Shown here piece after piece: positions 33,502 through 42,837 of a stretch of DNA of 64,000 nt. The notes under the pieces are model-generated. The model was not told the DNA's origin, did no database searches, and was given only the letters and a program-made list of their open reading frames with translations. The translations under genes and the position numbers were made by a program. Origin of the DNA: Bacillus sp. FJAT-25509 (GTDB taxonomy: Bacteria > Bacillota > Bacilli > Bacillales > Bacillaceae_G); the NCBI RefSeq assembly GCF_001420605.1, contig NZ_LJIZ01000032.1, positions 242,798 to 306,797 of the forward strand, read 5' to 3'. Each line of letters begins with the position of its first letter. Position 1 is the first letter of the stretch.

Positions 33502-34341
33502 ATGGCATTAATTGCAATTGATATGGATGGTACACTGGTAAATGGTAAGAATGGAATACCTATGGAAAATGTTGAAAGCATCCGGGCAGCACAAAAGGAA
33601 GGAATCCATGTTGTTATTTCTACAGGTAGAATGTATGAAAGTGCAAAGGAAGTATTAGATGAAGCTGGTCTAACTTGTCCGATTGTCTGTTTAAATGGCT
33701 CCCAAATATATGACTATGAGGCAAAAATTTTGCACAACGATTCAATGGATAAAGAAATTTTTGCGAAAGCCTTAAGCATATGTGAAGCAGAAAATAAAAC
33801 ATTTATTATTAGTACTAGTGAAGGATCATTTACAAAGTGTCGAGATACACTATATGATGAATTTTTTACTGATAAGCAAACTGGCAAGACACACAAAGTG
33901 ACAGCTACTTTAAGAAAGGTTCGAACTTACTCTTCTATTGAAGATTTTAAGGATCTTGATGTATATAAAATATTATTTCTTTCCAAGAATGAAGAGGTTA
34001 TTAGTCGCATTCGTCTAAAACTAATGCAAGAAGAGGGACTATTAATTACTTCGTCAGGCTCAAATAACGTTGAAATTAATGCAGCAAATGTAAGTAAAGG
34101 AGCGGCATTATTAAAGCTTGCACCAATCCTTGGAGTAGATTTAAATGAGAGCATGGCAATTGGCGATAGTTTTAATGATGTCTCTATGTTTAATCGAGTA
34201 GGTTTTCCAGTAGCTATGGGAAATGCGAAAGAAGAACTAAAAAGCTACTGTACATTTGTTACAAAAACAAATGAAGAAGCAGGCGTAGCCCATGCAATCT
34301 ATCATTTTTTAGATCAAAAACAAAAATTGAAACAAAGTTAA
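33502..34341 (+). CDS. Cof-type HAD-IIB phosphatase
   Basis: A 279-residue HAD-superfamily phosphatase: motif I IDMDGTLV (nucleophile Asp7, Asp9), motif II VISTGRMYESA, a type IIB cap domain, motif III Lys, and motif IV AIGDSFNDVSMF. B. subtilis has several close relatives (YwpJ, YxeH, YkrA). These dephosphorylate sugar phosphates, flavin precursors (YwtE) or related metabolites. AAAGGAGAG precedes the ATG. Confidence 0.88.
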   Translation: MALIAIDMDGTLVNGKNGIPMENVESIRAAQKEGIHVVISTGRMYESAKEVLDEAGLTCPIVCLNGSQIYDYEAKILHNDSMDKEIFAKALSICEAENKTFIISTSEGSFTKCRDTLYDEFFTDKQTGKTHKVTATLRKVRTYSSIEDFKDLDVYKILFLSKNEEVISRIRLKLMQEEGLLITSSGSNNVEINAANVSKGAALLKLAPILGVDLNESMAIGDSFNDVSMFNRVGFPVAMGNAKEELKSYCTFVTKTNEEAGVAHAIYHFLDQKQKLKQS

Positions 34342-34365
34342 TTACATTCAATTTGTAGACCGGCA

Positions 34366-34411
34366 AGAGAGAGTTTAAAAGTCAAAGTACTTTTGAGACT
34401 CTCTTTTTTTG
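34366..34411 (+). terminator. Terminator after the HAD phosphatase
   Basis: AGAGAGT..TAAAAGT / ACTTTTGAGACTCTCT stem with a T-run. Confidence 0.85.
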
Positions 34412-34526
34412 CATTCTTTCTATACTTTGTAGACACTTCTTATTCCTTTTCCCTATTTTAAAGACATAAAGATTGTATAGGTTAACATAATCTAAATATA
34501 AACTATAAAGGATGTGGAGTGTTAAA

Positions 34527-34703
34527 ATGGATGTAGCCTTAGGTATATTTCCAATCATTATTATGCTTTTTTACATTGCAATTCCTATAGGTCTTATAGT
34601 AGTAATCTCCTACTTCTATAAATTATTTAAAATCCGAAACGAGGAATTAAAGAAGCAAAATGAACTATTAAATCGGATTGTAAATGTACTAGAGAGGTCA
34701 TAG
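34527..34703 (+). CDS. Small membrane protein with coiled-coil tail
   Basis: A 58-residue protein: one long or two short membrane helices (VALGIFPIIIMLFYIAIPIGLIVVISYFY) and a charged coiled-coil tail (FKIRNEELKKQNELLNRIVNVLERS). GTGGAGT is upstream of ATG 34527 and a terminator follows. No family recognised. Confidence 0.6.
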   Translation: MDVALGIFPIIIMLFYIAIPIGLIVVISYFYKLFKIRNEELKKQNELLNRIVNVLERS

Positions 34704-34730
34704 AACTCGCAATACTATATGATTTAACAG

Positions 34731-34760
34731 AACTTAGTCCGATGATGACTAAGTTTTTTT
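34731..34760 (+). terminator. Terminator after the small membrane protein
   Basis: AACTTAGTC-CGATGAT-GACTAAGTT then T residues. Confidence 0.92.
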
Positions 34761-34907
34761 ATTCTATTAAAATTGAAAAAAATAAAAAAACTAGTGGACA
34801 TGCTGTAACGAAAAGAAAAAACTTTCATATTAATAAACTATATAGACAAGTCTTTAATATGTTACTCCTAAGAGGATTTATGTCTAATAATAATGAAAGG
34901 TGATAAT

Positions 34908-35354
34908 ATGAGACATTCAAGACACCCAAGACATCATTGTCCACCAATACCTCCTGGCGAAAGCTTTGCATTTGTTACAAATAGTGGTGGAACAATTTCA
35001 GTAATACAAGAAGGAACAGTTGTAACTTTTCCATCATTTCAGTATTTAGGTGAAGGAATTACAATTGATCGAGCAAATGATCGACTAACAGTTGAGGCAC
35101 CAGGTAATTATTTTATTACTTACACTGTGAATTTAAATGCACTATTAGCCGTATCTACAAGAATATTAATAAACGGTAGACCTATTAATGCATCAGCAAT
35201 CGTAAATGAAGTGAATAGATCCATTTACGGTAGTCAAATGATCTTACCATTAGAAGCTGGAGATACAATTTCACTTCAATTATTTGACTTTGTTGGAGAT
35301 GTTAAGTTGTTACAAGGTGCTGGAGCAACAATTAATCTATTCAGAGTTCATTAG
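34908..35354 (+). CDS. BclA C-terminal-domain-like exosporium/coat protein
   Basis: A 148-residue protein. A His/Pro-rich head (MRHSRHPRHHCPPIPPG) replaces the collagen-like region, then a TNF/C1q-like jelly-roll follows that resembles the BclA C-terminal domain (APGNYFITYTVNLNALLAVSTRILINGRPI ... IYGSQMILPLEAGDTISLQLFDF). Such domains trimerise and occur in BclA and BxpB/ExsF proteins of the spore exosporium. It is likely a late-sporulation surface protein. AAAGGTG precedes ATG 34908; an in-frame ATG 15 bases earlier overlaps that site. Confidence 0.78.
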   Translation: MRHSRHPRHHCPPIPPGESFAFVTNSGGTISVIQEGTVVTFPSFQYLGEGITIDRANDRLTVEAPGNYFITYTVNLNALLAVSTRILINGRPINASAIVNEVNRSIYGSQMILPLEAGDTISLQLFDFVGDVKLLQGAGATINLFRVH

Positions 35355-35404
35355 TATAAGATTTTATCGTTATGCTTCAAAAGATTCTCCTATCCCGTTA
35401 CAAG

Positions 35405-35439
35405 AATGCACTGCTTTTTAAAAAAGTAGTGCATTTTTT
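35405..35439 (+). terminator. Terminator after the BclA-like gene
   Basis: AATGCACTGCTTTT ... AAAAGTAGTGCATT stem with T-run. Confidence 0.88.
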
Positions 35440-35533
35440 AATAAGTTAAAATCATAAAGTAATAAAGGTGAATCTAGTAATAACCACGAAAGTACATATC
35501 GTAAAGTATAAAATTAACAAAGGAGAATGATCT

Positions 35534-36028
35534 ATGAGTAAAAAAGAGTTTATATTAGATCAATTGGAAGTCTGTCGTAATGTTGAAAGTTGGATTCAAC
35601 CTTTAAATGTAGCATTGGAGAATTTAAGTTTAGAGGATATAAGTTGGAGACAAAATGATTTTACTCATACGATCGCTGAAATCGTATACCATCTGTATTT
35701 CTATAATGAACGATGGTTGAGAAGATTTAAAGGAGAAATACCAACTGAAGTAATCGATAGTAATGCTTCAACTTTTCGAGAAATGGAAAATTTAACAAGG
35801 GAATATTGGCAGGAGCTTGTTGAACGGTTAGACGAGAATTTAGCGAATTGGCAGCAAGCCATAAAAGAAGCAGATGAATCAAAGCTTTATGAACAAATTC
35901 CAAACTTTCCAGTAGATGCAGTCTGGTGGGGAGCATTATCTAATTTATGTACACATAATGCTTATCATATCGGGCAAATACTCTACATACGAAAAGCACA
36001 AGGTTCATGGGTATCAAAAGAAGAGTAG
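35534..36028 (+). CDS. DinB-like metal-binding protein
   Basis: A 164-residue four-helix protein of the DinB/YfiT superfamily. The three metal-ligand His are visible: one in IAEIVYHLYFYNERW and two in LCTHNAYHIGQI near the C-terminus. Members include thiol-dependent S-transferases and hydrolases, some using bacillithiol. Despite the name there is no LexA box here. AAAGGAG precedes the ATG. Confidence 0.82.
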   Translation: MSKKEFILDQLEVCRNVESWIQPLNVALENLSLEDISWRQNDFTHTIAEIVYHLYFYNERWLRRFKGEIPTEVIDSNASTFREMENLTREYWQELVERLDENLANWQQAIKEADESKLYEQIPNFPVDAVWWGALSNLCTHNAYHIGQILYIRKAQGSWVSKEE

Positions 36029-36162
36029 GAAGCTAATACGGAGAAAAATCATTAAATAATTTGTATTGCCGTATAAGAAATAGTAGGCTATTTTGGAAGA
36101 AGTAGGAATAGATGGAAATAGAATTGAAAAAAAGATAAATAAGGGAAAATGGGGAACAAAAG

Positions 36163-37092
36163 ATGATCACACAAAATGTTAGGGATTACATTTTGAAAAA
36201 GTACAATATAAGCGAATTGAATTTTTTAGGAAAGGGACAAGAAGCAGAAGTCTACTCTTATGATCAAAAGAGAGTCTTAAAATTATATAAACCAACAGCC
36301 CATTCAAAGCTAGAAATATTAAAGCAATTTTATGAATCAATGAATTCTAGTGATGCAAATTTTGAATTACCTAAAATTCACGAGATTATAAAAGAGAAGG
36401 GCGTTGTTTTAACAATTGAAAAACGAATTGAAGGCAGAAATATACAAAAGGATTTATCAAATTATGATGAGCAAGTATTAGATTCTTTCTTTGAAAACTA
36501 TCTATCTACAATATTAAGTATTCAAAGGATTGAATTAGAAAAGCAATTTAAAGGCATTAAATTATTAAGTGATTATGAAGAAGTTTCTTCAAAGGACTGG
36601 AACGGTTTTTTAAAGCAATCGCTACTAAGAAAGAATACAGAAGTAGATTATTATTTGAAAAGAGATGTATCAGATTACGAAGTGAAATTAAAACGTTTAA
36701 TAGATGCATTTTCAGTTGGATATGAAGGGGAATATGCATTAGTACATGGTGATTATTATCCATCAAATCTATTAGTAAATTCAGATGGACAAATTAATGG
36801 TGTAATTGATTTCGGATTAATGACATTATATGGAGACCCGTTATTTGATGTTGCATTAAGCTGGATTTTATTTGATTTATATGATGAATTGGGTGAAATA
36901 AAGCTAGCAAAATATTTAAATAAAGTAGTTGATCGATTAGGAGAAGAGGTTAGAAGTACAATCCATTTATACGTTTTATTTTATAGTATTTATTCGGCAA
37001 ATTTCTTTTCAGAAACTTGCAGTGATGGACACTACCAATGGAGTGTTCGCAATTTAAATAACGAAAAATTTTGGGCTGTACTAGAAAATTAA
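36163..37092 (+). CDS. APH/choline-kinase-fold phosphotransferase
   Basis: A 309-residue small-molecule kinase: an N-lobe with GKGQEAEVYSYDQKRVLKLYKP (nucleotide-binding Lys), Brenner's motif LVHGDYYPSNLLVNSDGQ (catalytic Asp) and the metal-binding Asp in GVIDFGLMTLYGDP. The family covers aminoglycoside, macrolide, homoserine and choline kinases; specificity is unknown. The ribosome site (GGGG) is weak. Monocistronic. Confidence 0.82.
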   Translation: MITQNVRDYILKKYNISELNFLGKGQEAEVYSYDQKRVLKLYKPTAHSKLEILKQFYESMNSSDANFELPKIHEIIKEKGVVLTIEKRIEGRNIQKDLSNYDEQVLDSFFENYLSTILSIQRIELEKQFKGIKLLSDYEEVSSKDWNGFLKQSLLRKNTEVDYYLKRDVSDYEVKLKRLIDAFSVGYEGEYALVHGDYYPSNLLVNSDGQINGVIDFGLMTLYGDPLFDVALSWILFDLYDELGEIKLAKYLNKVVDRLGEEVRSTIHLYVLFYSIYSANFFSETCSDGHYQWSVRNLNNEKFWAVLEN

Positions 37093-37115
37093 TGAAAAAT
37101 ATGAAACTACTAATA

Positions 37116-37151
37116 AAAAAATGCTCACTATTGTATAGTAAGCATTTTTTT
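37116..37151. terminator. Terminator between convergent kinase and sortase genes
   Basis: AAAAATGCT.ACTA ... TAGTAAGCATTTTT stem; T and A tracts allow use from both sides. Confidence 0.85.
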
Positions 37152-37153
37152 GT

Positions 37154-37774
37154 TTATTTATTTACTTCTGATTTGACTAAACCAGCTACAAGTATATAGC
37201 GCTGCGGTGCATGTCCAATAAAATTAAACGGATAACAAGTACTTACCGTTAAAGTTGGTCTTGGTTTTGGAATAATAACAGTGCGATCATCTTTATCAAC
37301 GATACGAATTTTATGAACCTTGTAAGTAAATGTGCCAGCCGAAGTTTTAACAATTAACGGATCGCCCACTTTTACTTTACCGAGCCCACGAAATACAGTA
37401 TCTCGATGTCCAGCAAGAACACTATTATCTCTTTCACCTGGCATCACAGATTTAGCGTAATGACCTATTCCTTTTGCAAGCTCATCCTCATCTGTCCCGT
37501 GGAAGATTGGTAGAGTTGCTTGAAGTCGAGGAATCGTTAATGTACCCATTTCATCGCCAAATTTAGGATAAGTCTTGTAAAGCGGTTCATCTCTTTTAAT
37601 TTGCTTCAATTTAGTTGCTGTTTCTGTTTTGATTTCTTTTTTGAAATCATCCTTAGACTGTTTATACAGTACGTAGGTTTTAATTAAAGAATAAGCATTT
37701 GTTGTAGCAAAAAATAATCCGACAATAAAAAGGAGTGCTGAAAATATAAGTAGAACTTTTCGTTTACGATTCAT
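37154..37774 (-). CDS. Class D sortase
   Basis: A 206-residue membrane transpeptidase. An N-terminal membrane helix (LLIFSALLFIVGLFF) is followed by a sortase barrel with catalytic His123 (LAGHRDT), Cys180 (TLTVSTCYPF) and Arg192 (APQRYIL). It attaches LPXTA-type proteins to peptidoglycan. Its start is three bases after the stop of the anchored-protein gene, with no strong ribosome site, so it is probably translationally coupled. Class D is assigned from the overall pattern and the LPTTA partner. Confidence 0.9.
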   Translation of the reverse strand: MNRKRKVLLIFSALLFIVGLFFATTNAYSLIKTYVLYKQSKDDFKKEIKTETATKLKQIKRDEPLYKTYPKFGDEMGTLTIPRLQATLPIFHGTDEDELAKGIGHYAKSVMPGERDNSVLAGHRDTVFRGLGKVKVGDPLIVKTSAGTFTYKVHKIRIVDKDDRTVIIPKPRPTLTVSTCYPFNFIGHAPQRYILVAGLVKSEVNK

Positions 37775-37777
37775 AGC

Positions 37778-38851
37778 TTATCGTTTAACAATTACCTTTT
37801 TACGTAAAACAACAGCAGCTAACATCATTAACATACCAACCATTGTCCATTCAGTTGTATGAGTTGCAGTAGTAGGAAGTTTACCGCCATTTTCCGTTCT
37901 TACAATAACATTAGGTTTTGGGTTCTTAGTTGCTGGTTTTGGGTTTTTAATTGCTTTTTGAGTATCTTTAACGATATCTACAATCTGGTCATCACCTAAA
38001 AGTTCATCTGGTGAAAATACAGCGTCTAATAATAGATTACCAGCATTATCATAAATCTCTAAATATACTTTTATATTTTCCATAGAATCCATAGAATCAT
38101 CCATAGTAAGTAATTTAGCAAAAGTTAAAGGAGATTTAACGCCATTTTGTTCAATCGCAACTTTAATATCAATTTTTAAAGTAGATTGAAGCTCTTTTAC
38201 GATATTCATTAATTCTACTTTTAATTCAGCTGGTAATTCTTTTGGAGCAGCCTCAGAATCCATTGAGAAAATTTCAGGATACTTTTCTTCTAAAGCAGAT
38301 GCACGTTCTCCTAATGCTTCTAATTTAGCTTCAACAGCAGGATCATCATTTACAACTTTTTCTAAGTATGCAGATAGATTATTAATTTCTGCTTGAGTAA
38401 TTCCAAACTCTGAAAGAGCAGAAGAAATATCTTCCATAGAAGGGAATTGATCTTCTACACTACCTGACTCATCTTCATCTAAATAAATTAAGTTTTCGAT
38501 ATCAGAAGTAAAATAATATGTATCTAGTAATGATGCATTTTTGTCCATATCATCATAGTAGACTGCTAGATCTTTAATTTCATCTTCAGTGTAACCGTAC
38601 TCATCTAGAAGAGCGTCTAAAGTTTTTTGTGTAAGTCTTTCACCTAAAGTATCTTTTAACTCATCAACTGAATCGAAATCAGAGATCGACTCACCGTAGT
38701 AAGAATTTAAATAATCCTCTAATTGTTTTTGAGTTAGGTTGATACTAACTAAATAAGATTTTAATTCATTTGCATTTGGCGCTGCATATGCAGTTACACC
38801 TGGTACTACTAATGCTGCAGATAAAACGACTGAAGCTAATACCTTTTTCAT
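37778..38851 (-). CDS. Processed acidic surface protein with LPTTA anchor
   Basis: A 357-residue surface protein: signal peptide (about 1-23), a highly acidic repeat-like body with recurring helix units of the form L-T-Q-[KA]-x-[LI]-[DN]-x-L (residues 30-190), a basic Pro/Lys linker (NPKPATKNPKPN), the sorting signal LPTTA at 325-329, a hydrophobic helix and a RKKVIVKR tail. This matches the processed acidic surface protein family that always travels with a class D sortase, encoded next. Confidence 0.88.
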   Translation of the reverse strand: MKKVLASVVLSAALVVPGVTAYAAPNANELKSYLVSINLTQKQLEDYLNSYYGESISDFDSVDELKDTLGERLTQKTLDALLDEYGYTEDEIKDLAVYYDDMDKNASLLDTYYFTSDIENLIYLDEDESGSVEDQFPSMEDISSALSEFGITQAEINNLSAYLEKVVNDDPAVEAKLEALGERASALEEKYPEIFSMDSEAAPKELPAELKVELMNIVKELQSTLKIDIKVAIEQNGVKSPLTFAKLLTMDDSMDSMENIKVYLEIYDNAGNLLLDAVFSPDELLGDDQIVDIVKDTQKAIKNPKPATKNPKPNVIVRTENGGKLPTTATHTTEWTMVGMLMMLAAVVLRKKVIVKR

Positions 38852-38951
38852 ATTGTTTTCCCCCTAAATAGTACATTCCCTAAATATAAAATGTGATTAG
38901 ATCAGTATTATGAATGATTCAAATATAATAAAGGTATGAGGGCATAAGAAA

Positions 38952-38982
38952 GCCGATTATTTAGGATTGCTCAATAATCGGC
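38952..38982 (-). terminator. Terminator of the CDGSH gene (minus strand)
   Basis: GCCGATTATT ... AATAATCGGC perfect 10-bp stem followed on the minus strand by a modest T-rich stretch. Confidence 0.7.
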
Positions 38983-38997
38983 GCCAGAAAAATGAAA

Positions 38998-39207
38998 TTA
39001 TTCTGATTCTTTAGGAGCTCGAACGACAGATTCGAATTTTCCTTTATGAGTACCGTCACAATATGGTAATTTACTTGACATGCCGCATCGACATAATGAG
39101 AAAGCTGCTTTTTGCGGATATGTATTCCCTTCAGCATCAACTAAATCAACTGTTCCAGTTACACGTAAAGGACCATTATCTAAAACCTTAATTTGAACAT
39201 CAGACAT
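38998..39207 (-). CDS. CDGSH iron-sulfur domain protein
   Basis: A 69-residue protein with the complete CDGSH motif CRCGMSSKLPYCDGTH (three Cys and one His ligating a [2Fe-2S] cluster). The N-terminal strand region (VQIKVLDNGPLRVTGTVDLVDAEG) is typical of short bacterial members. It is probably a cytoplasmic redox or cluster-transfer protein. AGGAGG lies nine bases before ATG 39207; the upstream in-frame ATG overlaps the ribosome site. Confidence 0.9.
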   Translation of the reverse strand: MSDVQIKVLDNGPLRVTGTVDLVDAEGNTYPQKAAFSLCRCGMSSKLPYCDGTHKGKFESVVRAPKESE

Positions 39208-39403
39208 ATTAAATTTCCTCCTACACATCTTAAAGTTATTATATATTACATTTATGTTAAAATAAATGGGGTATTTTAATAAAGTATTAACTTTTAATAT
39301 GAAATTAACATGAATTTAGTATAAAATGAAAAGGTTATTTTTTTTATACTAAAAAAATGTTAAAGATAACTAAGTAAAAATTTATGTTAAGGAGTGACAA
39401 TTC

Positions 39404-39991
39404 ATGATTCGAATAGCAAAAAAAGAAGATGCCAAACAAATTGTCCCTCTAATTGTACAAGCGATTGAAGATATTGTATTTATGTTAACAGGGACAACAT
39501 CATACGAACAAGCAACCCCAATTTTAGAATATTATGTTCAATCTGAACAAAATCGACTAAGTTACCATAATTGTTTAGTGAAAGAAATTGAAGGGAAAGT
39601 TGTAGGAGTGATTATAGCCTACCATTCCTTAGAATTATCAGTACTTGATCGTGAAATGCTTGAAATAATAAGTCGTAATTTAAATATCCAAAATGTAAAA
39701 GTAGATAAGGAAGCAGATGATGAAGATTTTTATATTGATACATTATCAGTGCATCCAGATTATCAAGGCAAAGGAATTGGAACTGAATTATTAGAGGGAT
39801 TACTTTCTTTTGCCAAAAACAAAGGGATTACTCGTGTTTCATTAAATGTTGATCAAGACAAAACATCTGCCCGCCGATTATATGAAAAAGTGGGATTTAA
39901 ATATGAGAAAGTTAGATTTATTATGAATCATTCATACGATTATTTAGTGTTCCCAATAAATGAAAAAATATTCGAAACAAAAGTCGTTTAA
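39404..39991 (+). CDS. GNAT-family N-acetyltransferase
   Basis: A 195-residue GNAT protein with motif A (DTLSVHPDYQGKGIGTELLEGLLSFA), whose Q-x-x-G-x-G binds acetyl-CoA, and the motif B ARRLYEKVGFKYE. An N-terminal IRIAKKEDAKQIVPLIVQAI strand-helix pair matches the family start. Substrate unknown. AAGGAG precedes the ATG. The butanol dehydrogenase-like gene follows 58 bases later. Confidence 0.85.
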   Translation: MIRIAKKEDAKQIVPLIVQAIEDIVFMLTGTTSYEQATPILEYYVQSEQNRLSYHNCLVKEIEGKVVGVIIAYHSLELSVLDREMLEIISRNLNIQNVKVDKEADDEDFYIDTLSVHPDYQGKGIGTELLEGLLSFAKNKGITRVSLNVDQDKTSARRLYEKVGFKYEKVRFIMNHSYDYLVFPINEKIFETKVV

Positions 39992-40049
39992 GATGCATCC
40001 TTTCGATTGTTTAAGTTAAAATTAAGTTTGAACAATAGGAGGGATACAT

Positions 40050-41213
40050 ATGAATTTTTTTACATTCGCAAATCCAACAGAATTAATATTTGGTAAAGAT
40101 AGTGTACAAAAGTTAAAAGAAAAGGCTGCTAGCTTTGGAAAGAATGTTTTAGTTGTATACGGTGGTGGAAGTATTAAGCGAAATGGCCTATATGATCAAA
40201 TAGTAGATATTCTTAAAGAAGCTGACAAAACAGTTTATGAACTAAGCGGAGTTGAACCAAATCCGAAATTAACAACAGTTCATAAAGGTATACAAATTTG
40301 TAAAGACGAAAATATTGATTTTGTTTTAGCTGTTGGTGGTGGTTCAGTAATCGACTGTACAAAAGCTATTGCAGTTGGTGCGAAATTTGATGGTGAGATT
40401 TGGGATATTATTACACGTAAAGCATTCCCAACAGATGCATTAAAATTTGGAACAGTATTAACACTTGCAGCAACTGGTTCAGAAATGAACGCTGGGTCAG
40501 TTATTACAAATTGGGAAACAAATGAAAAATTAGGTTGGGGAAGTAAATTTAGTTACCCAACGTTTTCAATCCTAGATCCTCAAAATACATTTACAGTTCC
40601 TCGTGATCAAACAGTTTATGGATCAGTGGATATAATGTCACATGTTATTGAGTCATATTTCCACCATGGAACGAATACAAAAATTCAAGACCGTTTCTGT
40701 GAAGGAATCTTAAAAACAGTTATCGAAACTGCTCCAATCGCAGTAGAGAAATTGGATGATTATGAAGCGCGTGAAACACTACTATATAGTGGAACAATGG
40801 CATTAAATGGAATCTTAAGTATGGGTGTCCAAGGTGATTGGGCTACACATAATATAGAGCATGCAGTTTCTGCAGTAACAGATATTCCACACGGTGGAGG
40901 ATTAGCAATTATTTTCCCTCATTGGATGGAATATGTAATGAGCGAAAATGTTGATCGTTTCTGTCAATTTGCAGCTAGAGTATTTGATATCAGGCAAGAA
41001 TCAATGTCAAAAGAAGAATGGGCATTAGCTGGTATTAAAGCTTTACGCACATTCTGGGACTCAATCGGTGCACCAAGTCGTCTAAGTGAGTACGGTATTA
41101 CAAAAGAACAACTACCTGAAATGGCTGCTAAAACGGTTAAATATGGTCCATTTGGTAACTTTAAAAAATTAGATCAAGAAGATGCATTGAAAATTTTAGA
41201 GGCAGCTCTTTAA
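40050..41213 (+). CDS. yugJ: Iron-containing NADH-dependent alcohol (butanol) dehydrogenase
   Basis: A 387-residue group III alcohol dehydrogenase, the same length as B. subtilis YugJ. It has the NAD motif [15 protein letters not shown] (near residue 95), [12 protein letters not shown], and metal-binding Asp/His in [15 protein letters not shown] and [20 protein letters not shown]. BdhA/YugJ-type enzymes reduce aldehydes to alcohols such as butanol with NAD(P)H in the cytoplasm. AGGAGG precedes the ATG. Confidence 0.88.
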   Translation: MNFFTFANPTELIFGKDSVQKLKEKAASFGKNVLVVYGGGSIKRNGLYDQIVDILKEADKTVYELSGVEPNPKLTTVHKGIQICKDENIDFVLAVGGGSVIDCTKAIAVGAKFDGEIWDIITRKAFPTDALKFGTVLTLAATGSEMNAGSVITNWETNEKLGWGSKFSYPTFSILDPQNTFTVPRDQTVYGSVDIMSHVIESYFHHGTNTKIQDRFCEGILKTVIETAPIAVEKLDDYEARETLLYSGTMALNGILSMGVQGDWATHNIEHAVSAVTDIPHGGGLAIIFPHWMEYVMSENVDRFCQFAARVFDIRQESMSKEEWALAGIKALRTFWDSIGAPSRLSEYGITKEQLPEMAAKTVKYGPFGNFKKLDQEDALKILEAAL

Positions 41214-41220
41214 TAGATCC

Positions 41221-41254
41221 AAAACTGGGCAGAGAAAAACTCTGTCCAGTTTTT
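41221..41254. terminator. Bidirectional terminator
   Basis: AAAACTGGGCAGAG-AAAAA-CTCTGTCCAGTTTT, flanked by A and T tracts. It serves the alcohol dehydrogenase and the convergent hydrolase. Confidence 0.9.
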
Positions 41255-42173
41255 ATATTGAATTATGGTTAACGCCAATATTATTTAAAAAAGATGAAAC
41301 AATTGAATAGTAATCATCTTTGTTTTCATTTAAACTCATAGCGTGGGCACCATTTTCGGCAATGAATAGTTCTCTCTTATTTTGATTTTTCGCTTCGAAT
41401 AATTTAAGTGTATGTGTAAATGGAATATAAGGGTCTGGTTTACTATGAACAAATAAAACAGGATTTTTAATATTATGTGTTGCCGATAAAGGAGAAATAT
41501 CTTTAATGAAAAATCCATTCCGAAGCTTTAACCAAATGCTAGAAACAGGAAGGATTGCCCATTTAGGAAGTTTATAATCCATTTTCAAACGATATGTAAG
41601 CTGTTCTTCGAATGTAGAGAACGCGCAGTCTGAAATATAGAAAGCTGCTGAATCCTCAACAAAACCAGCATATTGTAACATTGTACATGCTCCCATTGAC
41701 TCTCCATGAATGCCAAGAACAATCTCACCTTTTAAATCCTTTAAATATTGAACAACAGATTGTAAGTCATATTTCTCATAATATCCATAGCTAGTTGTAT
41801 GACCACCTGACTCCCCATGTCGCCTATGATCATAAGTAAGTACATTAAAGCCAAGCCTTAAAAATAGCTCAGCATATTTAATTGAGTTATTCTTATTAAC
41901 CGTTACACCATGTGTAATAATGACCCAATTATTTGTATCAAAGGACTCAAACAAGTATCCCTTTAATTCGTATCCATAACGAGATTGGATAGAAAAAGGT
42001 TGTTTTTGAACAGAACGATACAACCCTTCATCAAATCGGAAATTTTCCAACTCGCGCTGATAAATAAACTCAAGTGAATTTGTTTTCATAAACAAAACTT
42101 GCTGCGTAAAATAGTAGCCAACTCCAATAAAATAAATAAGAAAAAGAACAGCTACAACAAGCCAGATCATCAT
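41253..42173 (-). CDS. yqkD: Membrane-anchored alpha/beta hydrolase (YqkD-like)
   Basis: A 306-residue alpha/beta hydrolase with an N-terminal membrane helix (MMIWLVVAVLFLIYFIGVG). It has the oxyanion HGVTVNK, the YDHRRHGESGG loop, the nucleophile elbow GIHGESMGA and late catalytic Asp (SKPDPYIP) and His (NGAHAMSL). It resembles B. subtilis YqkD in size; a yqkE-like gene lies on the other side of asnS. The substrate is probably an ester. It is downstream of the zinc-ribbon gene in one transcript, 17 bases apart. Confidence 0.85.
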   Translation of the reverse strand: MMIWLVVAVLFLIYFIGVGYYFTQQVLFMKTNSLEFIYQRELENFRFDEGLYRSVQKQPFSIQSRYGYELKGYLFESFDTNNWVIITHGVTVNKNNSIKYAELFLRLGFNVLTYDHRRHGESGGHTTSYGYYEKYDLQSVVQYLKDLKGEIVLGIHGESMGACTMLQYAGFVEDSAAFYISDCAFSTFEEQLTYRLKMDYKLPKWAILPVSSIWLKLRNGFFIKDISPLSATHNIKNPVLFVHSKPDPYIPFTHTLKLFEAKNQNKRELFIAENGAHAMSLNENKDDYYSIVSSFLNNIGVNHNSI

Positions 42174-42190
42174 AATAGAACCATCACTTT

Positions 42191-42436
42191 CTATCCGAAA
42201 AGAATATCAAGAATTGTCGTTAACTCACCACGGGTTTTACCTTCTAAAATTGAAGGATTATAAACCTCAACAAAACCGCAATTTAAACAAGAAACAAATA
42301 AAAAATGATTATAATCAATATCTAGTAATTTACTTAAACCTGAACCGGACATTGATACTTCTTTAGTTTTCGCGTGTGTATGTTTACATTTCGAACAAAC
42401 AAATTTATCCCTTAACAATTCTTCAGCTCTAGCCAT
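42191..42436 (-). CDS. Zinc-ribbon nucleic-acid-binding-type protein
   Basis: An 81-residue protein with two CxxC pairs (VCSKCKH near residue 14 and SCLNCGF near residue 52) forming a zinc ribbon, of the COG3478 type. The family is annotated as putative nucleic-acid binding without direct proof. AGGAGG precedes the ATG. First gene of a two-gene transcript with the hydrolase. Confidence 0.8.
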   Translation of the reverse strand: MARAEELLRDKFVCSKCKHTHAKTKEVSMSGSGLSKLLDIDYNHFLFVSCLNCGFVEVYNPSILEGKTRGELTTILDILFG

Positions 42437-42581
42437 AAATTAAACCCTCCTTTTTAGTAAAGTGTATCATAGGAAAAAGAAAATTTAATAAAGGGATTTT
42501 GACAATTAAATTAAGAATGACGAGTTTATAAATTGAACATTGTCGCTTCATGTTCATAAATAATCCTTATAAGATATAAAA

Positions 42582-42837
42582 GGATTCATGAGTAGGAAAA
42601 AATACAAAATATGAAATATGCTAACCCATTAGGTGTTCATGAGTAAGTAAAAGGGTAAGAAGAAGAGTTTAGTTACACATAAGGTGTTCATGAGTAAGTA
42701 AAAAGGTAAGAAGATGGAGCTTGGTTACTCATGAGGTGTTCATGAGTAAGTAAAAAGGTAAGAAGATGGAGCTAGGTTACTCATGAGGTGTTCATGAGTA
42801 AGTAAAAAGGCAAGAAGATGGAGCTTGGTTAATCAAA
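42582..42837. repeat. 52-bp tandem repeat array with nested palindromes
   Basis: Four copies of a 51-52 bp unit start at 42631, 42682, 42734 and 42786. The last three differ at only a few positions, and a decayed fifth unit lies at 42582. At the unit junctions TTACTCATGA-GGTGT-TCATGAGTAA forms a perfect 10-bp stem; the remaining ~27 bases (for example GGTAAGAAGATGGAGCT) are conserved. It lies between the zinc-ribbon gene and the asnS leader. No coding frame runs through it. Confidence 0.9.

Noticed and set aside
42582..42837. CRISPR-like array (regular palindromic repeats about 52 bp apart)
   Set aside because: The sequences between the palindromes are conserved from unit to unit, there are no cas genes, and only four or five units exist. 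It is a tandem repeat.
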